In this document: positions 1 through 6,348 of the stretch, one piece after another
How the letters are laid out: each line of letters starts with the position of its first letter
How positions within the stretch are numbered: position 1 is the first letter of the stretch
Assembly (NCBI GenBank): GCA_002424495.1
Contig: DIKH01000083.1
Span: 1-11,587, forward strand
Direction: 5' to 3'
Length of the DNA: 11,587 nt
Source: Desulfobacteraceae bacterium UBA5623
Lineage (GTDB): Bacteria > Desulfobacterota > DSM-4660 > Desulfatiglandales > Desulfatiglandaceae
Made by a program: the position numbers and the translations under genes
Notes under the pieces: generated by a model
Databases searched by the model: none
The model's input: the letters and a program-made list of their open reading frames with translations, nothing else
Told to the model about the DNA's origin: nothing

Positions 1-270
1 CCACACAAATGTGCGATGCGGCATAAAAAGATCTTGGACTGCGTTATCAGTCGGAATTCCTTGTGCGGTGTATTGCTAGTACGCTTCCGCGGATTCCTCC
101 CTCTTGACCTGTGATGTTACTGTTTCACTTTGATCTTGACACTGTCACTGCCAAAGGCGTCATGCATTAGATTAGAGAAAGTTCAGGTTTGGGGTTGTAA
201 TGTTTAATCATCACTTGCTGTGCATGTAGCGGCAGCGGAATGCATAGTCAGGTAGATGAAATGGTTCGCT
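1..270. other. Left-edge gap with no supportable gene
   Basis: No gene can be supported in these 270 bases. On the minus strand a frame is open from position 75 to the window edge (25 codons, containing TDNAVQDLFMPHRTF) after a TAG at 76-78. It reads like protein but has no start codon near its upstream end and is cut by the edge. A second minus-strand stretch (about 125-170) ends in FGSDSVKIKVKQ followed by TAA and is also too short to call. Both could be remains of a decayed gene downstream of hicA. No convincing terminator hairpin for hicA is visible. Confidence 0.3.
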
Positions 271-498
271 TTAGAGCAGTTCAAGGAAGCGATCAAGATC
301 AAGCCTCGCCTGCTTCAGGATGTGCGAAAGGGTAGTTCGCTTGATCGGTCGGTGAGCAGGGACGGTCAGCTTTATAGCCTCTTCTCCAGTATGCTTGTGG
401 AGTCGGATGTGACTTCCTTTCTGCCGCACCACCACCCAGCCATCTTTGCGCAACGCGCTAATGACCTTGTCGTAATTTGTACTCGGAACTTTTGTCAT
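271..498 (-). CDS. hicA: HicA-family mRNA interferase toxin
   Basis: This 75-residue protein matches the HicA/YcfA toxin family, small double-stranded-RNA-binding-fold proteins that cleave mRNA in the cytoplasm when free of HicB. The diagnostic block is visible: an N-terminal helix of the form YDKVISALRKDGW, then VVRQKGSHIRLHKH with the catalytic histidine in the G-S-H motif at residue 30, then LTVPAHRPIKRTTLSHILKQ and a C-terminal helix. Length is normal for the family. The ATG overlaps the hicB stop by 4 bp (ATGA), so translation is probably coupled to hicB. The antitoxin gene comes first, the reverse of E. coli hicAB but common elsewhere. All key residues appear intact, so the toxin is probably active. 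Family assignment is confident; activity is inferred. Confidence 0.9.
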   Translation of the reverse strand: MTKVPSTNYDKVISALRKDGWVVVRQKGSHIRLHKHTGEEAIKLTVPAHRPIKRTTLSHILKQARLDLDRFLELL

Positions 499-698
499 AC
501 TGCGACTTCCAGAAATTCAGCCCTTTCGCTGAAACGCATATCGTCATCGACTGGTTCCAAATACAGTTCTATGGCTTCCTGAATGTTTCTCAGTGCCTCT
601 TCCCGTGTTTCTCCTTCACTGATACATCCGGGCAGCGAGGGCACGAGTGCCGTATAGCCGCCTTCCTCACTTGGTTCCAGAATCACTCTCAATCGCAT
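495..698 (-). CDS. hicB: HicB-family antitoxin, short form
   Basis: This 67-residue protein is a HicB-like antitoxin that would bind and block HicA. The typical N-terminal half of a partial RNase H fold is present: a strand, EEGGYTALVPSLPGCISEG (residues about 11-29), then the helix TREEALRNIQEAIELYLE. The protein ends soon after this domain and shows no obvious ribbon-helix-helix or helix-turn-helix DNA-binding segment, which many longer HicB proteins carry for autorepression. The start is set by an AAGGAG site 7 bp upstream. The next gene, hicA, overlaps its stop codon. The tail DDDMRFSERAEFLEVAV is typical of short HicB proteins paired with HicA of this size. Regulation of the operon by this protein alone is therefore uncertain. 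Confidence 0.88.
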   Translation of the reverse strand: MRLRVILEPSEEGGYTALVPSLPGCISEGETREEALRNIQEAIELYLEPVDDDMRFSERAEFLEVAV

Positions 699-705
699 GG
701 ATTAT

Positions 706-711
706 CTCCTT
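706..711 (-). promoter_or_regulatory. Ribosome binding site of hicB
   Basis: The minus strand reads AAGGAG, 7 bases before the hicB ATG. It fixes the hicB start and shows hicB, not hicA, is the first gene of the pair. The AT-rich stretch just upstream (712-730) could hold a -10 element such as TATGAT, but no matching -35 was found. Confidence 0.75.
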
Positions 712-896
712 ATCATAATTTATATGGAAAGATATCAGCACACTTTTTTTGCAAGCGAATGGTCGGCTTCAGCGTGGCCATCTGCGATCAGAAAAAATAA
801 GCAATGATCTTAAATCTCCTAATGTGGGCCATTTTTTGCAAAAAGACCGGTATCATATGGAATCCTTAACAAATCTGCAATGTTCCACACTAATGT

Positions 897-1070
897 TTAA
901 CTTGCCAAAGCCCATATCCCAGCCAACCACCTAATTTTATAAAGTATTCTTTTGGAATTAGCAAGTTTCGGATCTCTTGACTGCTCAAAATCCATGATTG
1001 TCCTGCAACTCATAAGTATTCTTGGGTTTTCTCTATTCGGAGCTAATACCAGAAACCTATCGTCGCTTAT
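897..1070 (-). other. Open frame directly after the protease stop; possible gene remnant
   Basis: The rest of the 699-1070 gap holds no gene I can support, but here the frame stays open for 57 codons immediately after, and in frame with, the stop of the downstream protease fragment. It includes DDRFLVLAPNRENPRIL and later DPKLANSKRILYKIRWLAG before a TAA at 897-899. The first ATG is at 1013 (38 codons) and has no Shine-Dalgarno sequence. The composition is protein-like rather than random AT-rich DNA. It may be the tail of another decayed gene, a small unrecognised protein, or chance. It does not look like part of the protease, whose end VMVITY is a natural terminus. No family recognised. Confidence 0.2.
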
Positions 1071-1649
1071 TTAATATGTTATCACCATAACCGTGGACTC
1101 TTTAGCAAAATTAACTACTTTATCGAAAGGTGTCCCCTCTTTATTTGGCAACGGAAGACGCATAGACAACTCCGGAACCGTGTCAAGCAATGCCAGTGCA
1201 TATGTGCTCTTAATAGCATAATTCACATTTTGGGGAACTTCACCTGTAATCTTAAAAGCAACCTTAGCATCTAAGACGGCGACAATTATACCCTTCACAT
1301 TACCTTCCATATCCACCAACGGACCGCCAGAATTGCCAGGTTGAATTGGTACGCTTATTTGGTAAAGGCGCAGGTCATCCCTGTAACCTGTCAGGCTGCT
1401 GACTTCACCTTTGGTGAGTTTAGCATTTAGTCCCTGCATTACTGGATTAGGAAAACCTATAGTAAAAATTTCTTCGCCCATTTGTGCTGACCTTTGATCC
1501 GAAAATGCAAGGGCTTGGAATTGGAAATTGCCGGATATTTTAAGGAGCGCCAAGTCATTGTATGGGTCATCACGAACGAGTGTTGCTTGATAACTTTTTT
1601 CAGCGATTTGCACTTCCATCAAGTCAGCACCGGCGCGTTTCTGAGCCAC
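1071..1649 (-). pseudogene. Trypsin-like (S1C/HtrA-type) protease, C-terminal fragment without catalytic His
   Basis: This frame (192 codons from a GTG) carries the second half of a chymotrypsin-fold serine protease of the HtrA/DegP-like type. Visible are the catalytic aspartate in DPYNDLALLKI (residue 32) and the catalytic serine in QPGNSGGPLVD (residue 107), then a normal barrel end and terminus. There is not one histidine in the fragment, so the TNxHVV motif and first strands of the barrel are missing. The upstream neighbour in another frame supplies a signal segment and Sel1 repeat, and together they match the known Sel1-repeat plus trypsin-like protease architecture with its middle deleted. 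The GTG has no ribosome site and is probably not a real start. No PDZ domain follows. Inactive remnant is the best reading; a sequencing or assembly collapse is the alternative. Confidence 0.75.
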
Positions 1650-1909
1650 TTTACTGCTTCCTTGATGTCTCTTGTGACACCTTCGCTGGGCAACTTTAAT
1701 TTTTCCTTGATTTCTTTAGAAACATTTCCAATATAGTACATTAAACCAAGCCTAAATTGAGCCTCCACATCACCTTGCTCGGCTTGTAAGCGAATTTTAT
1801 CGACAGATTCATCTTCGGCGCCAAGTTCAAGAATACCACCAAAAGAAATAAGTCCTAAGACAATGGCAATGAATATCAACCGTAAAGATAGACGAAATGT
1901 TTCTCTCAT
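1619..1909 (-). pseudogene. Signal peptide plus Sel1-repeat N-terminal fragment of the broken protease
   Basis: This 96-codon frame starts at ATG 1909 behind an AAGGGA ribosome site. Residues about 7-27 form a hydrophobic export signal (LRLIFIAIVLGLISFGGIL). Residues about 42-90 form a Sel1-like repeat with the usual pattern AEQGDVEAQFRLGLMYYIG, an inserted loop, then GVTRDIKEAVKWLRNA. Sel1 repeats usually continue with a further AAEQG unit, but here the frame runs into NAPVLT and a stop. The following protease half is in a different frame and overlaps by 31 bp. The joint lies around 1625-1645, where Sel1 homology stops in one frame and protease homology begins in the other. The intact ancestor would be an exported, probably periplasmic, Sel1-protease. 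Truncated product only, if expressed. Confidence 0.7.
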
Positions 1910-1983
1910 TTTATTCCCTTAATTGCACGGAGGTGCACTTAACAATACTGTATTATTAAATCGGCAATCAATTATACCGAAAA

Positions 1984-2046
1984 TGTCATTCCGGCGGAGG
2001 CCGGAATCTAGGAAATCTCTGGATGCAGGTCAAGTCCGGCATGACG
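1984..2046. repeat. REP/MITE-like palindromic element (GTCATTCCGGC type)
   Basis: Bases 1988-1995 (ATTCCGGC) and 2000-2007 (GCCGGAAT) form a perfect 8-bp stem with a GGAG loop. The outer ends GTCATTCCGG (1985-1994) and CCGGCATGAC (2036-2045) pair with one mismatch over 10 bp, and inner ATCTAG/CTGGAT adds a second arm. The design, ends reading GTCAT..CCGG and inner CTGGAT-like arms, is that of dispersed palindromic repeats I know from many proteobacterial, especially deltaproteobacterial, genomes. Only one copy lies in this window, so the repeat status rests on recognition, not on copies seen here. It lies in the 359-bp gap between the protease remnant and the 212-codon gene. Confidence 0.6.
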
Positions 2047-2070
2047 AGATTTGCATCTTTAGTTGCCGGG

Positions 2071-2232
2071 TTAATAATGCATGATCACTCTCTTAAATCT
2101 CTTTCTAAATCCTGCAAGACCAATCAACCCAGAACCAAAAAGACATAATGCAGAGGGGAAAAGTCCTGCTTTGATTTGATAAATAACCAGCAGTTTCCCA
2201 GTTGAATCACATTCCAATTTTATAGCAGTATT
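2071..2232 (-). pseudogene. Remnant of a PEP-CTERM/VPLPA-type surface protein tail
   Basis: The frame is open from a TAG at 2233-2235 to a TAA at 2071-2073 (53 codons) and has no ATG near its beginning. Its end reads FPSALCLFGSGLIGLAGFRK followed by RFKR. This is the tripartite sorting signal of PEP-CTERM proteins: a short proline motif, a transmembrane helix with the frequent GSGLIGLAG core, and a basic cytoplasmic end. In known systems an exosortase processes this tail at the inner membrane for display outside the cell. The proline motif has drifted (GLFPSA where VPLPSA or VPEP would be expected) and the protein body is missing, so this looks like the 3' end of a dead gene. It sits 25 bp from the palindromic repeat. 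No exosortase gene is in the window. Confidence 0.55.
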
Positions 2233-2268
2233 CTACGCCTATTCTTATACTCAGCTAATTCTATATGA

Positions 2269-2907
2269 TTAGAGTATCTTCAGTTCATTGCTAATTTCTT
2301 CTTTTATCCGGTCCTTCCCTTCTTTGTTGTCTTTCCCCCATGCCGTTTCCTCTTCAAAGTATTTTTTAAGGCTCTCTACCGCCTCGGGAGCTGTGCTTAT
2401 AGCTTTTTTCCTTGGGTCAAGTGGTATACGAGGAGGGAACCGATGTTCAAACAGATTGCCAAGGAAAATGTTTCTGACTTCTCTTGCTAGGTCGGAAAGA
2501 TAGCTTTGAGCATTCATCACTGCACTAAAATATGAGTCGGCTTTTACTGACATATCTTGCAAGTCTTTTTCTGAAGGGATTTTTGGGATTAATACATCTG
2601 TGCCCACTTTTTTTTGTTCGTTTTCAGGAACATCATATGGCAAAAAAACAAGCAAGGCTTTTTGATACTGAAAATAGGTTTCGTTCATGTCATGTGTTGC
2701 GCAGGCAAATGCAGTCCTGAATATTTCTAAAGTTGGATTGGCTATTTCGTAATCTTCTATGAGAAATATTAAATTTTCGATTGCTGTGCAGGCAACAAAA
2801 TGTGCATCTCGAAATTTTTCTTCTCTGTCTTCAATGGGTAATGGGTTAATTCCCCGAAGCTTGTGTTTACCAAAAATTCTAAGGTTAGTTAAAATATTAA
2901 GTGCCAT
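2269..2907 (-). CDS. Hypothetical protein, 212 aa, no recognised family
   Basis: I do not recognise this protein. It has no signal peptide, membrane segment or cysteine cluster, and is rich in charged and helical segments, so a soluble, mostly alpha-helical cytoplasmic protein is likely. The N-terminal half (EEKFRDAHFVACTAIENLIFLIEDYEIANPT, given here in parts: EEKFRDAHFVACTAIENL and IFLIEDYEIANPT) looks like packed helices. A proline-rich link HRFPPRIPLDPRKK lies near residues 155-168, and the C-terminus is strongly charged (GKDNKEGKDRIKEEISNEL). The ribosome site is weak (TAGGTG close to the ATG). Codon use is AT-rich, unlike the icd-acn-gnd cluster, and it stands alone between remnants, which fits recently acquired DNA. 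An uninterrupted 212-codon frame supports a real gene. Confidence 0.6.
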   Translation of the reverse strand: MALNILTNLRIFGKHKLRGINPLPIEDREEKFRDAHFVACTAIENLIFLIEDYEIANPTLEIFRTAFACATHDMNETYFQYQKALLVFLPYDVPENEQKKVGTDVLIPKIPSEKDLQDMSVKADSYFSAVMNAQSYLSDLAREVRNIFLGNLFEHRFPPRIPLDPRKKAISTAPEAVESLKKYFEEETAWGKDNKEGKDRIKEEISNELKIL

Positions 2908-3024
2908 GGCACCTACCGCAAAATTAAATTACTTTTCTTGGATAAGATTGTTTTCTCGGGACGAAACACTTTCTTGCCATATACGCTAGCCTTGAATGAT
3001 TAACTGTTACGTCCAGATTTCGCC

Positions 3025-3138
3025 TCACTTAATCCTCCACACCCTGACACCTTTTCCTTCATGGTCAATAAGTGCTTTAAACTGCTTTCCGGTCTTATAG
3101 CCATAATATCGCACAGACATCCCGACCCTAAACGCCAT
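3025..3138 (-). CDS. Possible 37-aa small protein after gnd
   Basis: A short frame, MAFRVGMSVRYYGYKTGKQF and so on to GVRVWRIK, starts 27 bp after the gnd stop and in the same frame, ending with TGA at 3025-3027. Codon choice resembles the gnd side rather than the AT-rich left part, and the content (several Gly, Tyr, Lys and Val in alternation) would suit a small beta-rich fold. Against it, no Shine-Dalgarno sequence precedes the ATG. It could be a genuine small gene at the end of the icd-acn-gnd operon, a C-terminal scrap of a lost gene, or chance. A 10-bp direct repeat, AACTGTTACG, lies on both sides (3002-3011 and 3154-3163), hinting at an insertion or deletion here. Confidence 0.3.
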   Translation of the reverse strand: MAFRVGMSVRYYGYKTGKQFKALIDHEGKGVRVWRIK

Positions 3139-3165
3139 TTTTGAAAACAGCCCAACTGTTACGCA

Positions 3166-4077
3166 CTATTTAATATCCGAGCCCCTGACGGCATGACCGC
3201 CAAACTCACGGCGAAGGGCTGTAACCACCTTGTCCGAAAATTGATCTTTTTCTCTGGATCTGTATCTCTGCATCAATGACATGGTAATCACCGGGATAGA
3301 GACATTTGTATCAATCGCCTGTTGGACAGTCCACCCGCCTTCACCGGAATCTTCTACATAACCCTTTAGACCTGAAAGCCTGTCATCCTTGGCAAAGGCC
3401 GATTCCAAAAGTTCAAGCAGCCACGAACGGACAACACTGCCACGGTTCCAGAGATGCGCAATTGAGGCGAAGTCAAGCGATTGGGAATATTGAGACGCCT
3501 CCAGGATATGGAACCCTTCGCCATAGGCCTGCATTATACCATATTCAATACCATTATGGACCATCTTGACAAAATGACCTGCGCCAATGGGGCCGCAATA
3601 AAGATAACCTTCCTCAGGCGCAAGAGTCTTAAAAACAGGTTCGGTGTAATTGAAGATATCCTTTTTTCCCCCTATCATCAGGCAATAGCCCTTTTCCAGA
3701 CCCCATATGCCCCCGCTGACCCCGACATCCAAAAAATGTATATCCATATTTGAAAGCAGCTCCGCCCGGCGGACATCATCTTTGTAATAGGTATTTCCCC
3801 CATCCAGGATAATATCTCCGGGAGATAACAGATCCATAATCCGGCGGATATGATCGTCTACAACAGGGCCGGCAGGCAACATAAACCATATAATCCTTGG
3901 CGGGGCCAATTCCTGGACTGCCTGTTTTAATGAGTATGCGCCAATAGCGCCGTATTTTACTATTTCATCTGTCTTGTCTTTAGTGCGATTGTAGACAACA
4001 ACATCATGGCGGCCAAGCAAAAGCCTCTTTGCCATATTCATACCCATACGACCCAAACCGACCATTGCTATTTTCAT
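3166..4077 (-). CDS. gnd: 6-phosphogluconate dehydrogenase, decarboxylating, short (about 300-aa) class
   Basis: This cytoplasmic enzyme oxidises and decarboxylates 6-phosphogluconate to ribulose 5-phosphate and CO2. The Rossmann motif GLGRMG is at residues 7-12. At the end of the second strand the residues are N30-R31-T32, as in NADP-dependent enzymes; short-class enzymes that use NAD usually have Asp there, so NADP is inferred. Substrate and catalytic residues are present: SGG at 121-123, K171 in GHFVKMVHNG, H174, N175, E178 and the block EDSGEGGWTVQ near 242-251. The end EFGGHAV is typical of this class and the length of 303 is normal. A GGAGG site lies 7 bp before the ATG, which overlaps the aconitase stop (ATGA). 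It is last in the icd-acn-gnd run; no zwf or pgl is nearby in the window. Confidence 0.93.
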   Translation of the reverse strand: MKIAMVGLGRMGMNMAKRLLLGRHDVVVYNRTKDKTDEIVKYGAIGAYSLKQAVQELAPPRIIWFMLPAGPVVDDHIRRIMDLLSPGDIILDGGNTYYKDDVRRAELLSNMDIHFLDVGVSGGIWGLEKGYCLMIGGKKDIFNYTEPVFKTLAPEEGYLYCGPIGAGHFVKMVHNGIEYGIMQAYGEGFHILEASQYSQSLDFASIAHLWNRGSVVRSWLLELLESAFAKDDRLSGLKGYVEDSGEGGWTVQQAIDTNVSIPVITMSLMQRYRSREKDQFSDKVVTALRREFGGHAVRGSDIK

Positions 4078-6344
4078 GCACCACCCTCCAAAAAATGGGG
4101 TTCACTCATTTTCCGTATCACATTCAAGGGCGAACCTGCCTTAAACCACTCAATTTGTCCCTCCGTAAGGGTATGATGGAGAAAGATTTCAAAAGTTGCC
4201 TTGTCCCTCTTCTTAATAATGGCTGTAACGGATTTTCCTGGCCTTAGCCCTGAAAGACCAACAATGCTTAGCCTGTCATATTCCTCTATTTTTTCGTAAT
4301 CAGAGGGGGTAAAAAATATCAGAGGCAATATTCCCTGCTTTTTTAAATTCGCCTCATGTATCCTTGCAAATGACCTGGCGATAACCGCTCTTGCGCCCAT
4401 AAATCTCGGGCTCATGGCCGCATGCTCACGACTGGAACCTTCTCCGTAGTTTTCATCACCTATAATCACAAAACCGCCGGTGTTTTCCCCGTAAAAAAGA
4501 GCCAGCTCAGAGAACTTCACACCCCTTTGCCCTGTTACAATATTAGTACCTGCGCCAATCTCTCCTGTAAAGGCATTGACAGCGCCTTCCAGTAGATTCT
4601 TTGATATGTTTGCAAGATGGCCCCTGAATCTGAGCCACCTGCCTCCCGGAGAGATATGATCTGTAGTTGTCTTTCCTCTTGTCTTGACCAGTATAGGCAG
4701 ATCTACAAAATCCCTTCCATCCCACTCTTCAAAAGGTTTAAGCAGTGCCAGACGCTCAGAATCAGGCTCAATCCTGACTTCCATCACACCTTCATTTGGT
4801 GCGACAAAAAAGTCCATTGCCGGTAAAATGCCTTCTTTTGGAAGCGCAGGCACACTGGGTGGTTCAAGTTTAAACTCAACGCCATCTGCGCCAGTGAGAG
4901 TGCCTGTCTCCGGGTCAAAGCCGGCCTTCCCGGAAAGTGCAAGCGCAGCCGCCACAGCTGGAGATGTCAAAAAGGCCCGGGTCTCGGGGTTGCCATCATT
5001 TCTGCCTTTAAAGTTTCTATTAAAGGTTGTAAATATACAATTCGCCGTACCAGTTTCAACATCTTCCCTGTCCCATTGCCCGATGCAGGGGCCGCATGAG
5101 GCGGACAGTATGATCGCGCCTGTATTCAATAACTCATCCAATATGCCATCCCTTTTTATTGTCTGAAAGATCTGCATGGAACCCGGCGATAGCATAAGGG
5201 GAGTCTTAGGCTTCAGACCGTGCCTTGCGCCCTGTTTGAGCACCTGGGCGGCGGAATAGAGATCGGCATAAGAGGAATTGGTGCATGAACCCAGAAGGAC
5301 GGCGGATATATCGTCAGCACAGTTTTCGGATTCGATGATGGGATTGAAATCTTTAAGCTTTGTCACCCTGTCAGGGCTGAAAGGCCCGGCATGACATGAC
5401 GCAACTTTTGTAAGATCAATTTCAACAACCTGGTCAAATATCTTCTCCGGGTTTCTGACACAGTCTTCATCCTGCGTCAGCAATTCATGAATTAATTTTG
5501 CCTGGTCAGCATCCTGAAAGCGTCCTACGTTTCTAAGGTATGCATCCATGGAATGATCATATACAAAAACAGAGGTAGTGGCCCCCATCTCCGCGCCCAT
5601 ATTGGTTATTGTGGCTTTATCGGTTGCAGAAAGAGATTGGGCGCCAGGGCCAAAGTATTCAAAAATCTTTCCTGTTCCTCCCTTGACAGTAAAATTCCAG
5701 AGCATTTCAAACGCCACATCCTTTGGGGACGACCACCCTTTCAGCCGGCCGGTCAGCCTTACACCGACCAGAGACGGACAGGTCGTCTCAAAATAAAGCC
5801 CAGCCATCACCTCTGCAGCGTCAGCTCCGCCTACACCAATAGCTATTGCGCCGAGCCCACCGGCATTAGGGGTATGTGAGTCCGTACCGAGTATCAGCCC
5901 TCCAGGCACCGCATAATTTTCAAATACAACCTGGTGCATTATACCTGCGCCGGGCTTCCAAAAACCAAGACCGTATTTTGCGGCGGATGAGGAAAGAAAG
6001 TCGTAGATCTCCCTGTTTGCTGCAACGTCGTTTTTAAGATCTATGTCCGCGCCTTTGCCTGCCCTCAAAAGATGATCACAATGGATTGTTGCAGGCACAT
6101 GGGTTTTTTTCCGCCCTGACTGCATAAATTGCAACATCGCCATCTGTGCGGTTGCATCCTGCATTATCACCCTGTCAGGATATAGACTTATCTGATCTTT
6201 TCCACGGACCGGCAGGTAATCTGTCGAGTCGTCCGCTTCATGTAGAAACAGAATCTTTTCCGAATAAGAGAGCCCCCTTCCAAGAAGTCTTCTTTTTTTC
6301 TCCAGAATGGCCAGGGCAGCACTGATTTCAAAAGGATATCTCAT
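4074..6344 (-). CDS. acn: Aconitate hydratase, mitochondrial type
   Basis: Aconitase interconverts citrate and isocitrate through cis-aconitate using a [4Fe-4S] cluster; here it would feed or drain isocitrate for the next enzyme, Icd. The three cluster cysteines are C354 (GSCTNSS) and C417/C420 (SCGPCIGQW). Active-site blocks DSHTPNAGGLG (155-165), KTTTDHIS (558-565) and GEGSSREHAA (634-643, with the catalytic serine) are intact. The phrases GTDSHTPNAGGLG and FRGHLANISKNLL are those of the mitochondrial-type aconitase group rather than the bacterial AcnA or AcnB types, and 756 residues fits that group. Its start lies 4 bp after the icd stop, and its stop overlaps gnd, so the three are co-translated. 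The only ribosome-site candidate, GGGGA, lies inside the end of icd. Confidence 0.95.
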   Translation of the reverse strand: MRYPFEISAALAILEKKRRLLGRGLSYSEKILFLHEADDSTDYLPVRGKDQISLYPDRVIMQDATAQMAMLQFMQSGRKKTHVPATIHCDHLLRAGKGADIDLKNDVAANREIYDFLSSSAAKYGLGFWKPGAGIMHQVVFENYAVPGGLILGTDSHTPNAGGLGAIAIGVGGADAAEVMAGLYFETTCPSLVGVRLTGRLKGWSSPKDVAFEMLWNFTVKGGTGKIFEYFGPGAQSLSATDKATITNMGAEMGATTSVFVYDHSMDAYLRNVGRFQDADQAKLIHELLTQDEDCVRNPEKIFDQVVEIDLTKVASCHAGPFSPDRVTKLKDFNPIIESENCADDISAVLLGSCTNSSYADLYSAAQVLKQGARHGLKPKTPLMLSPGSMQIFQTIKRDGILDELLNTGAIILSASCGPCIGQWDREDVETGTANCIFTTFNRNFKGRNDGNPETRAFLTSPAVAAALALSGKAGFDPETGTLTGADGVEFKLEPPSVPALPKEGILPAMDFFVAPNEGVMEVRIEPDSERLALLKPFEEWDGRDFVDLPILVKTRGKTTTDHISPGGRWLRFRGHLANISKNLLEGAVNAFTGEIGAGTNIVTGQRGVKFSELALFYGENTGGFVIIGDENYGEGSSREHAAMSPRFMGARAVIARSFARIHEANLKKQGILPLIFFTPSDYEKIEEYDRLSIVGLSGLRPGKSVTAIIKKRDKATFEIFLHHTLTEGQIEWFKAGSPLNVIRKMSEPHFLEGGA

Positions 6345-6348
6345 CTAA

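Noticed and set aside
256..800. Two plus-strand frames over the hicBA region
   Set aside because: They are antisense to two well-recognised genes with good start signals and resemble no family.
1619..1655. Programmed ribosomal frameshift joining the two protease fragments
   Set aside because: No slippery heptamer or downstream structure is visible, and joining them would still lack the catalytic histidine.
1971..1976. TATAAT on the minus strand upstream of the Sel1-protease gene
   Set aside because: No acceptable -35 hexamer 16-18 bases upstream; the bases there belong to the palindromic repeat.
3146..3160. AACAG/CTGTT hairpin after gnd as the operon terminator
   Set aside because: Only five pairs, low GC and a short T-run; too weak to call.
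4684..5166. 160-codon plus-strand frame opposite aconitase
   Set aside because: It is antisense to conserved aconitase motifs, has no ribosome site and no protein-family features; it is a shadow frame.
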